DNA from: Gabonibacter massiliensis
Lineage (GTDB): Bacteria; Bacteroidota; Bacteroidia; Bacteroidales; Marinifilaceae
Assembly: GCA_001487125.1 (NCBI GenBank)
Contig: LN913012.1
Span: 62,001 to 126,000, forward strand
Length of the DNA stretch: 64,000 bases
Direction: 5' to 3'
Below are positions 27,503 through 35,402 of this stretch, piece by piece; position 1 is the stretch's first letter; every line of letters begins with the position of its first letter. The translations under genes were made by a program, and so were the position numbers. The notes under the pieces were generated by a model. The model was not told where the DNA came from and did no database searches. It saw only the letters and a program-made list of their open reading frames with translations.

Positions 27503-28390
27503 ATGAAAATAATAACAACTATCTATCTAAGCGTGGTGTTGACATTTCTAACAGGATGCACAACCATGAAAAAATTATCAAGTGGAACAACTGTTTATCG
27601 CTATGCTAACGGATTTGTTACTGATAGCGATAATAAAATAGTAGCTCATTACGCCAATGGCTTCGTAACAAAATACTCGGATGTCGTTAACCAAAAGCAT
27701 ATTAAGATAAACAATGATTTAGAATTATTTAGGTTGACACCTGTTTGTTACCTATATACAGCTTGGGCGAATATGGGGCGTTGGGGACGTGTCGGTTCGA
27801 ATGGACTTGTTGTGATTAGTAAAGGGAAAGCTCTTTTGATTGATTCGCCTACCCTTGAATCGCAAATAGTAGAATTAGCTTGGTGGTTTGACAAAAATTT
27901 GAATGTAACCTTTGAATCGTTTATTCCCGGGCATTGGCACGGCGACGGTGTGGGTGGATTGGCTTGGCTCAATCGCAACGGCATCAAGAGTTATGCCAAT
28001 CGCCTAACAAATAATATATTAGCATCAAAAGGGCTTGAACAATCAAATGTAAGTTTTTCAGACTCGTTATTGTTAAAAGTAGGGAATATCAAAATTGAAG
28101 CATATTATTTAGGTGGCGGACACACTGTCGACAATATCGTGGTATGGATTCCCTCTCAAAAGATTCTGTTTGGCGGATGTATGCTTAAAGATATAGAAAC
28201 CTTAAATATTGGCAATATTTCGGATGCTGCTCCGCTTGAAGAATGGCTACAAACTGTCGACCGAGTAGAACGGCAATTTCCCAACGTGGAATATGTTATT
28301 CCCGGACACGGCAAATATGGAGGGAAAGAGTTGTTTAAACATACTAAAACGATTATTGAAAATGAACGGCAGTCTAAAATGAACAAATAA
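27503..28390 (+). CDS. Subclass B1 metallo-beta-lactamase, lipoprotein form
   Basis: Zinc-dependent beta-lactamase fold with every B1 ligand in place: H144-W-H146-G-D148 (HxHxD), H207 in GGGHTVDNIVVW, C226 in LFGGCMLKD, and H269 in VIPGHGKYGG. The GGGHTVDNIVVW and LFGGCMLKD segments closely recall CcrA/CfiA as I remember it. Two features are unusual. It is a predicted lipoprotein (LTGC, lipidated Cys19), where CfiA is a soluble periplasmic protein; NDM is a lipidated precedent. It also has an extra N-terminal stretch of about 50 residues that holds YANGFVT twice (34-40 and 50-56). It follows the GNAT gene by 13 bases. Carbapenem hydrolysis is expected from the family, not shown. Confidence 0.9.
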   Translation: MKIITTIYLSVVLTFLTGCTTMKKLSSGTTVYRYANGFVTDSDNKIVAHYANGFVTKYSDVVNQKHIKINNDLELFRLTPVCYLYTAWANMGRWGRVGSNGLVVISKGKALLIDSPTLESQIVELAWWFDKNLNVTFESFIPGHWHGDGVGGLAWLNRNGIKSYANRLTNNILASKGLEQSNVSFSDSLLLKVGNIKIEAYYLGGGHTVDNIVVWIPSQKILFGGCMLKDIETLNIGNISDAAPLEEWLQTVDRVERQFPNVEYVIPGHGKYGGKELFKHTKTIIENERQSKMNK

Positions 28391-28429
28391 TTTAGATTAT
28401 AAGCACGAATAACGCTACCCTAAACAAAG

Positions 28430-28449
28430 GTCTTGAACTGTTTCAAGAC
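28430..28449 (+). terminator. Hairpin after the metallo-beta-lactamase gene
   Basis: An 8-base perfect stem, GTCTTGAA / TTCAAGAC, with a CTGT loop lies 39 bases past the stop. The T tail is weak (CTTCTGTT), so it may attenuate rather than fully stop transcription into the next GNAT gene. Confidence 0.55.
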
Positions 28450-28501
28450 TTCTGTTGTATCATCCGACTAACTTTACCAACAACAATTAATTCCTATATA
28501 T

Positions 28502-29023
28502 ATGATAAAAGAATTAAAACATAGATCCATTGAAAAACATGATTTTGGACAAATATGCCAATTTCCGCAAAATGCAGAAGAACTATTTTTTATGTTTCCA
28601 AAAGCAGAATATCCATTGACTGAAAGTCAATTGGAATCTGCCATCAATAGCCGCTTCGATTCCACGGTTATATTGTTTAATGATATTATTGTCGGGTTTG
28701 CGAATTTCTACGAGGTGAAGAACAGTCAATATGCTTCGATAGGAAATGTAGTGGTAGATGCTAACTATCGAAATCTTGGAATCGGCAAATACCTGATTCA
28801 AACAATGGAGCAAATCGCCATAGAAAAATACAGTGTCTCAGAATTTCATCTTTCGTGTTTTAATACGAACACAAAAGGTATTTTATTGTATTCGAAATTA
28901 GGCTATATACCATACGAGACAGAGAAATGGTTGAATCCTCAAAACGAATCATTAGCATTAATAAAAATGAAAAAGAGAATGTCATCCAACTCACTTTGCC
29001 AGCAAAAATTAATTCAAATATGA
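28502..29023 (+). CDS. Single-domain GNAT acetyltransferase
   Basis: 173 residues with a complete GNAT fold: NVVVDANYRNLGIGKYLIQTM (the acetyl-CoA-binding motif A centred on RNLGIGK) and the later NTKGILLYSKLGYIPYETE typical of motif B. It ends 4 bases before the TonB-dependent receptor gene at 29028, so those two are tightly coupled. No substrate information is visible. It is the third GNAT fold in four consecutive genes here. Confidence 0.88.
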   Translation: MIKELKHRSIEKHDFGQICQFPQNAEELFFMFPKAEYPLTESQLESAINSRFDSTVILFNDIIVGFANFYEVKNSQYASIGNVVVDANYRNLGIGKYLIQTMEQIAIEKYSVSEFHLSCFNTNTKGILLYSKLGYIPYETEKWLNPQNESLALIKMKKRMSSNSLCQQKLIQI

Positions 29024-29027
29024 TAGA

Positions 29028-31316
29028 ATGAAGTTGCACAAAATAATCATATCAACCATTTGCTGTATAATATTAAGTAGCTATTATTCTGTTGCTTGGG
29101 GGCAAACAATAAGTGGAAAAGTAATAGATAATGAACAACAACCCATAGTAGGAGCAACTATCGTTCTACAAAATATTGATTCCACATATGTCTGTGCATC
29201 CGTTTCTGATATTAACGGGGAGTTCATTTTGAATAACGAACCCGAAGAGTATCGTTTGGTTATACAACACCTTTGCTATCAGACGAAACAAATAACAGGC
29301 AAGGGAAAGAATGCCGGAATCATTCAACTTCAACCGAATGAACATACCTTAGACGAAGTTGTGGTAAAAGGGGAACGTCCACTTGTTAAGGTAGAAAACG
29401 GGAGATTGGGATATAATCTTAAAGCCCTTGCAGAAAAGAAAGTCGTAAATAATGCCTACGAAGCATTGACAAAACTACCCGGCATACAGGAAAGAAGAGG
29501 TGTGTTAAGTTTGGCCGGAGCGGGGAAATTAACTGTCGTTTTGAATGGTAAGCCTACATCCATGAGTGCCGAACAGCTTGAAGCACTCTTGCGCAACACT
29601 CCGGTAAGCCTAGTTGAAAAGGTAGAGGTGATGTATAGTGCGCCTCCTGAATATCATACACGAGGTGCGGTGGTAAATGTTATTCTGAAACGCTCGAACG
29701 ACTACTCTTTTCAGGGAGAAGTCAGCACTCACTATAAAAATCAATATTTTAATAGTGGTGGGGTAAATGGAAATTTCCGATTATCAACTTCCAAAACGAC
29801 ATTTGATGTAATGTATGGAGCAGACAATGTTAAACAAATGGAGTATATCGACCTCTATTCCAAGCATACAGTAAAAGATAAAGTGTATGATATTCGACAA
29901 AACGAACAATTACGCGGTAAATACTGGAATCACAATTTTAGAACTGCTCTTGAATATAATTTCAATGTAAAAAACAATATCAGTTTAGCTTATACAGGGA
30001 GTTTTACCTCTAATCAGCATAACAACAGCCTTACAACCGGTAACTTCCAAACCAGCAATATAGATAAATACATTGATATTCGTATGCACAACGTTGCGTT
30101 ACAATATAATTCCGGATTTGGTTTTATTGTTGGCGGAGATTATACGCACTATGTTTCTGATAATGATCAGAATATGTCTGCCAAGTATCAGGAAGGCGGG
30201 CAAAGTAGTTTCGCAATGATTGGAGGACAAAAAATAGACCGTTATTCTATCTATGCCGACCAAAAACACAGCCTGTCAAAAGGTTGGAGTTTAGGGTATG
30301 GTGCATCATATCGGCTTGTGAAAGAACGTGATTTTCAAACATTCAGCGATGTAACCGGAAGTATCACTCCACAGAATCTTTATTCTAATCTGCAAGAGCA
30401 AACAACCGATTTCTATGCCTCATTATGCAAGAGTTTTGCAGTCGGATTGTCTATAACTATTTCTGCCACAGTAGAGTATTATACTATTAGAGATTATCAC
30501 AAATGGGCAATCTATCCGCAAGTATCATTGACTTACAGTAAAACGCCCAAACACACGTTTCAACTCTCGTTGTCTATGGATAAAACCTATCCGAGCTATT
30601 GGGATATGCAATCATCGGTTAGTTACCTCAATGGATATACCGAATTATGGGGAACTCCCGGATTGAAACCATCCACTTCTTATAATCTGAACACAAGTTA
30701 TATCTTGAAGCAGAAATACATCTTTAATCTGTTTTTTACTTACGCTTTGGATTATTTTGCACAAACTCCATATCAATCCACGGAAAGGCTGGCATTAATC
30801 TACAAAAATACAAATTGGAACTATATGCAATCGTGGGGTGCAAATGTAATAGTGCCTTTCAATGTAGGAAGTTGGCTCGACTCTCGATTGACTTTGACAG
30901 GAATGCAGGTTCGTCAGCGTTGTGATAACTTCTTTGACGTCCCTTTCAATCGGGAGAAACGGGTATTTAATGCCGCATTGGATAATACGTTCAAAGTAAA
31001 TAAGAATTTAGCATTTGAGTTAATGGGATTTGTACAAACCCCAACAATACAGGGAACATTCAATATCGAATCAATCTTCAACTTTACCGCGGGTGTGAAA
31101 TGGAATTTTGCCAGCGACAAATTCAGTTTGTCCGCTCGTTGTAATGATATTTTCAACACGGGTATGCCTAAAACAAATGTTCGCTTCAAGGGACAATACT
31201 TAGATATGAACAGTGCTTTCTACTCCCGGTCATTCACCATAAATTTCACGTACCGTTTTGGCGGATATAATCGAAAAGAGGTAAAAGGGATAGATACATC
31301 ACGCTTTGGAATGTAA
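29028..31316 (+). CDS. TonB-dependent receptor-like outer-membrane beta-barrel protein
   Basis: 762 residues. It has a signal peptide (about 1-26), a carboxypeptidase-regulatory-like domain (about 27-105, ISGKVIDNEQQPIVGATIVL), a TonB-type plug (about 110-215, with LDEVVVKGERPLVKVENGRL and YEALTKLPGIQERRG) and a beta-barrel of the OMP_b-brl_3 type ending in a terminal barrel-like aromatic pattern. The CarboxypepD_reg plus plug arrangement is typical, but the protein is shorter than SusC receptors and lacks an STN domain. It is encoded 4 bases after a GNAT gene and is the last gene before a region of remnants. No SusD partner is adjacent. Its ligand is unknown; its location beside resistance genes suggests co-selection only. 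Confidence 0.85.
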   Translation: MKLHKIIISTICCIILSSYYSVAWGQTISGKVIDNEQQPIVGATIVLQNIDSTYVCASVSDINGEFILNNEPEEYRLVIQHLCYQTKQITGKGKNAGIIQLQPNEHTLDEVVVKGERPLVKVENGRLGYNLKALAEKKVVNNAYEALTKLPGIQERRGVLSLAGAGKLTVVLNGKPTSMSAEQLEALLRNTPVSLVEKVEVMYSAPPEYHTRGAVVNVILKRSNDYSFQGEVSTHYKNQYFNSGGVNGNFRLSTSKTTFDVMYGADNVKQMEYIDLYSKHTVKDKVYDIRQNEQLRGKYWNHNFRTALEYNFNVKNNISLAYTGSFTSNQHNNSLTTGNFQTSNIDKYIDIRMHNVALQYNSGFGFIVGGDYTHYVSDNDQNMSAKYQEGGQSSFAMIGGQKIDRYSIYADQKHSLSKGWSLGYGASYRLVKERDFQTFSDVTGSITPQNLYSNLQEQTTDFYASLCKSFAVGLSITISATVEYYTIRDYHKWAIYPQVSLTYSKTPKHTFQLSLSMDKTYPSYWDMQSSVSYLNGYTELWGTPGLKPSTSYNLNTSYILKQKYIFNLFFTYALDYFAQTPYQSTERLALIYKNTNWNYMQSWGANVIVPFNVGSWLDSRLTLTGMQVRQRCDNFFDVPFNREKRVFNAALDNTFKVNKNLAFELMGFVQTPTIQGTFNIESIFNFTAGVKWNFASDKFSLSARCNDIFNTGMPKTNVRFKGQYLDMNSAFYSRSFTINFTYRFGGYNRKEVKGIDTSRFGM

Positions 31317-31545
31317 TTAAAACTAACAAAATTGAACGGATCTTAAGTAAGAAATATTTTGTAGTGATAATACAACATTTCAGGAGTTTAATTATAGGAC
31401 ATCTTAATAACATTGACATAAGAGAATACATCGAAAACATATTGCAGAGAATATATTCGGGGATTGCAACTTCGACTTCTACGATTGTGATATTGTCGAA
31501 AATTCTTTTCCTATGATTACCCGGTTAGAAAACATACTCACCGAA
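31317..31545 (+). other. Gap with an unidentified decayed coding remnant
   Basis: No intact gene. Allowing one frameshift near 31460, the plus strand reads HLNNIDIREYIENILQRIYS, then CNFDFYDCDIVENSFPMITR, then LENILTELCERIADYTFVSK, which looks protein-like rather than random. I could not place it in a family. It runs into the end of the TIR fragment on the other strand, suggesting a rearrangement join near 31550-31570. Confidence 0.3.
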
Positions 31546-31881
31546 CTATGCGAGCGGATAGCGGATTATACATTTGTTTCCAAAGAAGAAGATATTCTCA
31601 TCTATTATCACAGGCAAGAACTGTTTGATTTTCCCATTTTTTATATATTCTTCTGCTTTCAAAATCTCTTTTTTTACCCAATCACTATTTAATGATTCCT
31701 GTGATATAAAAAAAACAAATAAACCTGTAACATCAATTCCTTTATAGATTTCATCTAAAGTTTTGTTCCCTTCTTCAAATGTCCATGCATCATAAACAAC
31801 TTTTTGTTTACCCAAATTACGGGCAACAACTTCTACATATCCTTTTTGTTTACTACTATGTGATAAAAAAATGCGTCCCAT
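31546..31881 (-). pseudogene. Truncated TIR-domain protein
   Basis: The 111 residues begin exactly like a TIR domain: MGRIFLSHSSKQKGYVEVVA (beta-A plus box 1), a later FVFFISQESLNSDWVKKE with the candidate catalytic Glu, and IKQFLPVIID. After about residue 95 the sequence changes to unrelated residues (NIFFFGNKCIIRYPLA) and stops, so the end of the TIR fold and any effector-sensing domain are missing. Bacterial TIR proteins with an intact fold cleave NAD+ in anti-phage defence. Here only the front remains, most likely truncated by recombination. It is oriented opposite to the PIN-like gene downstream. Confidence 0.75.
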
Positions 31882-32146
31882 ATATGATTTATGTTTATAT
31901 TTTAATTGTAAATATACTCATTAGGAATGATTTATGAAATTATTTGTAAGTCTTTTTTGTATTCGCACAATATCGTTCACAGTTAATAGTTTTGTTCAGG
32001 AAGCCATTGATTTAGGGGATTACACATGTAATGGGCTGCCATTGGCGTTTCAGGCTCGGAATATACCTTTGTGTTCAGAGAAAGAAAAGAACTATACTAC
32101 TTTCTTCTTTTGTTATTTGATTCGTGCATTTTAGCTTTAAGATGTA

Positions 32147-32154
32147 TATCTTTG
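32147..32154 (+). promoter_or_regulatory. Probable -7 element (TATCTTTG) of the PIN-like gene
   Basis: It matches TAnnTTTG 27 bases before the ATG at 32182. No TTG -33 lies at the right spacing, so support is partial. The rest of the 31882-32181 gap contains nothing else I can support. Confidence 0.45.
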
Positions 32155-32181
32155 CTTAGAAATTCAATAATTAGAATTAGT

Positions 32182-33120
32182 ATGAAGGTATACATCGACT
32201 TAAATATATTTGACCGACTTGAAAAGTTGGATAGATTAGACCCAACAGAAAAATCTTCATATCAATATTTGTCTGATTTATTAACAAGTAAGCAGATTAT
32301 TACAGCATATTCAAATGCACACTTAAATGATTTATTTCGTGGATTCCAAAAGAATCCTACTTATATAGATGGTCATTTGCTGAATATCCAGCACTTCACA
32401 AACAACCTTTGCATCTGCCAATATTGGGGTGAAAAAAATGCGACTTGGCATTATCGAAATATTTTTGATTTTTTTGAAGAGAAGAAAAAAGACTGGGAGC
32501 ATGAACCAATCTCTTATGAAACATTGTTTGAAGATTTTCCTTTAATGCAAGCGATTATGGAATTATATAAAAACGTCCCCTTGCCTTCTGAGTTCAGAAA
32601 AGGATATGAAAATCCAATATTTGGAATAATGTTTCCTTTATCTAAATTACAACCCAATATGTATGCATTGCAAACTGATATTTTTAATTTTCAAACTCGC
32701 CTTAAATCAGACTATGGACTCTATAAATCTTTTAAAAGTCATCTCATAACAAGTTTAAATAAAATAAAAAATAATAAAGAACTTATTAAGTCTTTCAATT
32801 CAAATTTCAAGAGTTTACCTCAACATTTGGAATTAACAGATTTCTTCGATTTATATACCCCAAACAACAAATGTAGTGAAAATTTGATGTATCAAAAAGT
32901 TATTGAAATGTTTTTCAAATTTGATATTGCTGGATATAAAAGTGATGGACATTTTAATAATATGTTTGATGATGCATTGCATACATTCTACGCAGCTCAT
33001 TTTGATTACTTCTTAACAAATGATGATAGGTGTAAATATAAAGCGGAAAAAACATATAGTAAGTTGAGTATCAAAACAAAAGTATTAAAAATGGATGAAA
33101 TACATTTTTTGGAACAGTAG
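32182..33120 (+). CDS. PIN-like domain protein, predicted RNase
   Basis: I chose the ATG at 32182, because it gives a canonical PIN opening (MKVYIDLNIFDRL, Asp6) and a -7 element lies just upstream; the longer frame from 32071 begins with unconvincing sequence. The 312 residues end with DDALHTFYAAHFDYFLTNDD (263-282), the C-terminal acidic cluster of PIN nucleases (D263/D264, D275, D281/D282). A long alpha-helical insertion (about 60-260) separates the two halves. PIN proteins are Mg-dependent RNases, often toxins or defence effectors. No antitoxin-like partner is evident, and the gene lies between a TIR remnant and a relaxase on an island, so defence is plausible but inferred. Confidence 0.65.
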   Translation: MKVYIDLNIFDRLEKLDRLDPTEKSSYQYLSDLLTSKQIITAYSNAHLNDLFRGFQKNPTYIDGHLLNIQHFTNNLCICQYWGEKNATWHYRNIFDFFEEKKKDWEHEPISYETLFEDFPLMQAIMELYKNVPLPSEFRKGYENPIFGIMFPLSKLQPNMYALQTDIFNFQTRLKSDYGLYKSFKSHLITSLNKIKNNKELIKSFNSNFKSLPQHLELTDFFDLYTPNNKCSENLMYQKVIEMFFKFDIAGYKSDGHFNNMFDDALHTFYAAHFDYFLTNDDRCKYKAEKTYSKLSIKTKVLKMDEIHFLEQ

Positions 33121-33142
33121 TTACAATTATTGTTGACAATAA

Positions 33143-34078
33143 TTACAACTTACGACTTTTTTTCTTTTTGAGTTTCTTAGCCTGTGATTCCTCTGCCAAT
33201 GTTGCATCGTAATTACTGCCATCTCCCAATGAGAAGATAGATAAGAGAGAAACACCACCACTGTTATTTTGCTGATTGTAAGACAGCTTGTGTTCTTGCT
33301 TGCTATCAAGATTGCAAGAAATCTTGTTTTCTTTTTCACTGGATTGATGAACCTCTTTTTTATTTTCGCTAGTAAAATATTGTTTTGGCTCTTTTAATTC
33401 CTGTTCCTGCATTTTCAGTTTCTCATCAATGCTTCCGTTCTTCATCGTGTTGGCATATTCAAAGGATTCAGATAATTGGCGGTTGTAGTCGAATAGCTTA
33501 TCAAAGCCCTGTTCCGCTCGTTGGAATAGGTTTACACGGTCAAAACCACCCGTAACCGTTCCTTTTTTGGTGTTCTTATGATTGGTAAGCGGTGATAGCT
33601 TCTTTTTGTTTGATTGATCTTTCCGGCTAACAATCAAATGACAGTGCGTATTCAGTTCATTATCGGAACTGCTGCGGTCGGAATGTATCTTTCCGTAGAA
33701 CTTTATATCCGCTTCGGATAATCCTTTGTTGAAGTTCTTGGCATATTCGGGAATAAATACTTCTCGAATATACCGCTTCATGGCTTCGGCTTTCTCCTGT
33801 TCGGTGTTCCCCATTGCCCGAAGTTCGCTTTCCGATGGGCTGACATGGATAGCGAAAAACTTTGCATCTGTTTTTAAGAGTTGCCCGATATTGCTATCTA
33901 TATCTTTTATAACCTTTGATTTATAGATATTCTCATCCGTCAGGTTGAAAAAGCCATCGGTATAGATACCCTGCTGCATCCGTTCCAAATCTTCATGCTC
34001 CATGTACGACGCTAATTGCCGGCTACTTCCTGCATTGTTATATGTTCCTGCCGATGGTGGGGCAAAATCTATGTGCAT
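33143..34078 (-). CDS. Relaxase/mobilization protein (DUF5712-like)
   Basis: 311 residues. The N-terminal half resembles the Bacteroidetes DUF5712 mobilization proteins (MHIDFAPPSAGTYNNAGSSR). It carries a histidine pair, H-C-H, in NELNTHCHLIVSRKD (about residues 140-155) that could form the metal site of an HUH-type relaxase, and upstream Tyr residues (YAKNF, IKFYGKIHSD) as candidate nucleophiles. The C-terminal third is Lys/Gln-rich and probably unstructured. It starts just 4 bases after the end of the longer BfmA-like reading frame, as in mobA-mobB pairs. This subunit appears intact while its partner gene is interrupted. Confidence 0.8.
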   Translation of the reverse strand: MHIDFAPPSAGTYNNAGSSRQLASYMEHEDLERMQQGIYTDGFFNLTDENIYKSKVIKDIDSNIGQLLKTDAKFFAIHVSPSESELRAMGNTEQEKAEAMKRYIREVFIPEYAKNFNKGLSEADIKFYGKIHSDRSSSDNELNTHCHLIVSRKDQSNKKKLSPLTNHKNTKKGTVTGGFDRVNLFQRAEQGFDKLFDYNRQLSESFEYANTMKNGSIDEKLKMQEQELKEPKQYFTSENKKEVHQSSEKENKISCNLDSKQEHKLSYNQQNNSGGVSLLSIFSLGDGSNYDATLAEESQAKKLKKKKSRKL

Positions 34079-34181
34079 GGTTCTATGTGTTTATCAGATT
34101 GATAATTTCCGCCTTTAGGTTCTCTTTCCGTTTGCCGTCCATCACACCGCAAGCGGATAACTCCGAATAGAGTTGTATCAG

Positions 34182-34667
34182 TTAGAGCAACTTCTTATAG
34201 TTCCGTTGGTGTATCTGATAAAGGGCGGTAAGTTGCTTCCCCTGCTGGTTGATTACATCGGCGTGCTTCCCAAACTGTTCACTTACTTTCTGCAATACGG
34301 TTGTCTGCTTCTCTCGACTGGATTCCAGTTGTGAGAGGATTAGTGTTTCCAATAACTTGCCAATGGCATCAAACCGAACTGCAATAGAATTGGCAGTTCG
34401 TATCATTGGATTTAGTTGTTCTTCCTCGTAGTGGCGGATGAAGCGGATTATATCGTCCTGTCGTTTGTTTATCTTCGCCAATTCCGATTTTACTGATTCG
34501 GGGGCTTCGGATGGATTGATATGTGCCTTATCAATATACCCGAAAGCCAACTTTACAACTTCGCTCTTTTTCAGTGAATGGCGTTTGCATATCTTCTCTA
34601 CCAAAGCTGCCGTTTCCTTGTCTACGGAAATGGTGGTGAATATTGTTTTTCGAGTGCTGTTTGGCAT
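34182..34667 (-). pseudogene. BfmA/BtgA-type mobilization protein, cut short by a stop codon
   Basis: I take the ATG at 34667 as the start (MPNSTRKTIFTTISVDKETA), because the upstream codons look like the hairpin-rich noncoding strip. The 161 residues match the ribbon-helix-helix-like N-terminal domain of BfmA/BtgA proteins (SVDKETAALVEKICKRHSLK) followed by coiled-coil. At 34182-34184 the frame meets TAA. Reading through it gives 32 further in-frame codons (LIQLYSELSACGVMDGKRKE, then NLKAEI...) with a normal TAG at 34083, 4 bases before the relaxase start. That extension looks like a true C-terminus, so the TAA is a nonsense mutation. Whether the short product still works is unknown. Confidence 0.78.
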
Positions 34668-34753
34668 GGTAATTACTTTTTTATAGAAATATGAATAGAT
34701 AAATGCTTGATAATAAGCATTACAACGGAAATGATTATTACAGGTGTCATTAC

Positions 34754-34836
34754 AGCGTGTTTTCATAACACGCTAACGCCGAAGGCGTTGCCCCGCAGGG
34801 CAAGAGGGAAGAACAGGACTTGTCCAGTTCCCTCTT
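34754..34836. other. Candidate oriT region with nested inverted repeats
   Basis: Three hairpins are crowded into 83 bases beside the mobilization genes. They are AGCGTGTT / AACACGCT (34754-34774, 8 bp, 5-base loop); AACGCC / GGCGTT (34775-34789, 3-base loop); and AAGAGGGAA / TTCCCTCTT (34802-34836, 9 bp) enclosing GGAC-TT-GTCC (34816-34825). A short GCCC / GGGC pair lies between them. Inverted repeats next to a relaxase gene are the usual layout of an origin of transfer. The nick site cannot be placed from sequence alone. Confidence 0.6.
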
Positions 34837-34921
34837 GCTTCATTTAGCGAAATGAGCCGAGCCACAGGGCGAGGCAATTTCTGCTAAATGTGCGGCGGTG
34901 GTACTTCATCAGGCGGTAACA

Positions 34922-35272
34922 TTACCCATCTTGATTTGCTTCGGTTTGCTTATCAAGCTGATTTTCCTTTTTGAACCGCTCATAGGTCTTACAATCGGCA
35001 TTTTCCTGAACAAATGACCGAATGTCCGATACCCGATAATAGGTCTTATGGCTTATCGTAAAGTAAGGGAGTTTGCCACTTGCCCGATACCGTTGCAGGG
35101 TTCGGAAAGATACTTTCAGCAGAAACGCTAAATCCTGATTGTCTAACAACTTGTCGTTGGGATCTTATACGTTGTCGGTATTGATTAGCGATTTCAGGTC
35201 TTGCTCGATTTCGGTGAGTTTCTTTGATAGTCGTTCCATCCACTTGTCGAAGTTTTCATTGTCTATATACAT
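34922..35272 (-). pseudogene. Helix-turn-helix (excisionase-like) gene with in-frame stop
   Basis: From the ATG at 35272 the frame reads MYIDNENFDKWMERLSKKLT, then LTEIEQDLKSLINTDNV, a TAA stop (35165-35167), and continues in frame as DPNDKLLDNQDLAFLLKVSF, then RTLQRYRASGKLPYFTISHK and a normal end. The second part is a MerR/excisionase-type winged helix common on Bacteroides mobile elements. The stop probably replaced a Tyr codon. The part after the stop could still be made from a TTG start at 35149, giving 75 residues with the HTH, so partial function is possible. Confidence 0.75.
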
Positions 35273-35402
35273 TTTGCTTCGTTTTTTTAGTTCAACATTA
35301 TTGTTTTCAACCGATTGATGAAGCAAAGGTCGGCAAATGGGTGCAAATAAGTTAGGGGAGTAGATATACTACACCCCTAACATTTGTTGATAAATTACTG
35401 AT

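Noticed and set aside
25677-28500. Possible integron attC-type cassette boundaries around the metallo-beta-lactamase genes
   Set aside because: The two hairpins share a core, but no conserved 7-base recombination boxes or integrase gene were found, and the genes are spaced like an operon rather than as single-gene cassettes.
31934-32134. A 66-codon plus-strand open frame upstream of the PIN-like gene
   Set aside because: It overlaps the promoter region, has no ribosome-binding evidence and shows no motif or fold pattern.
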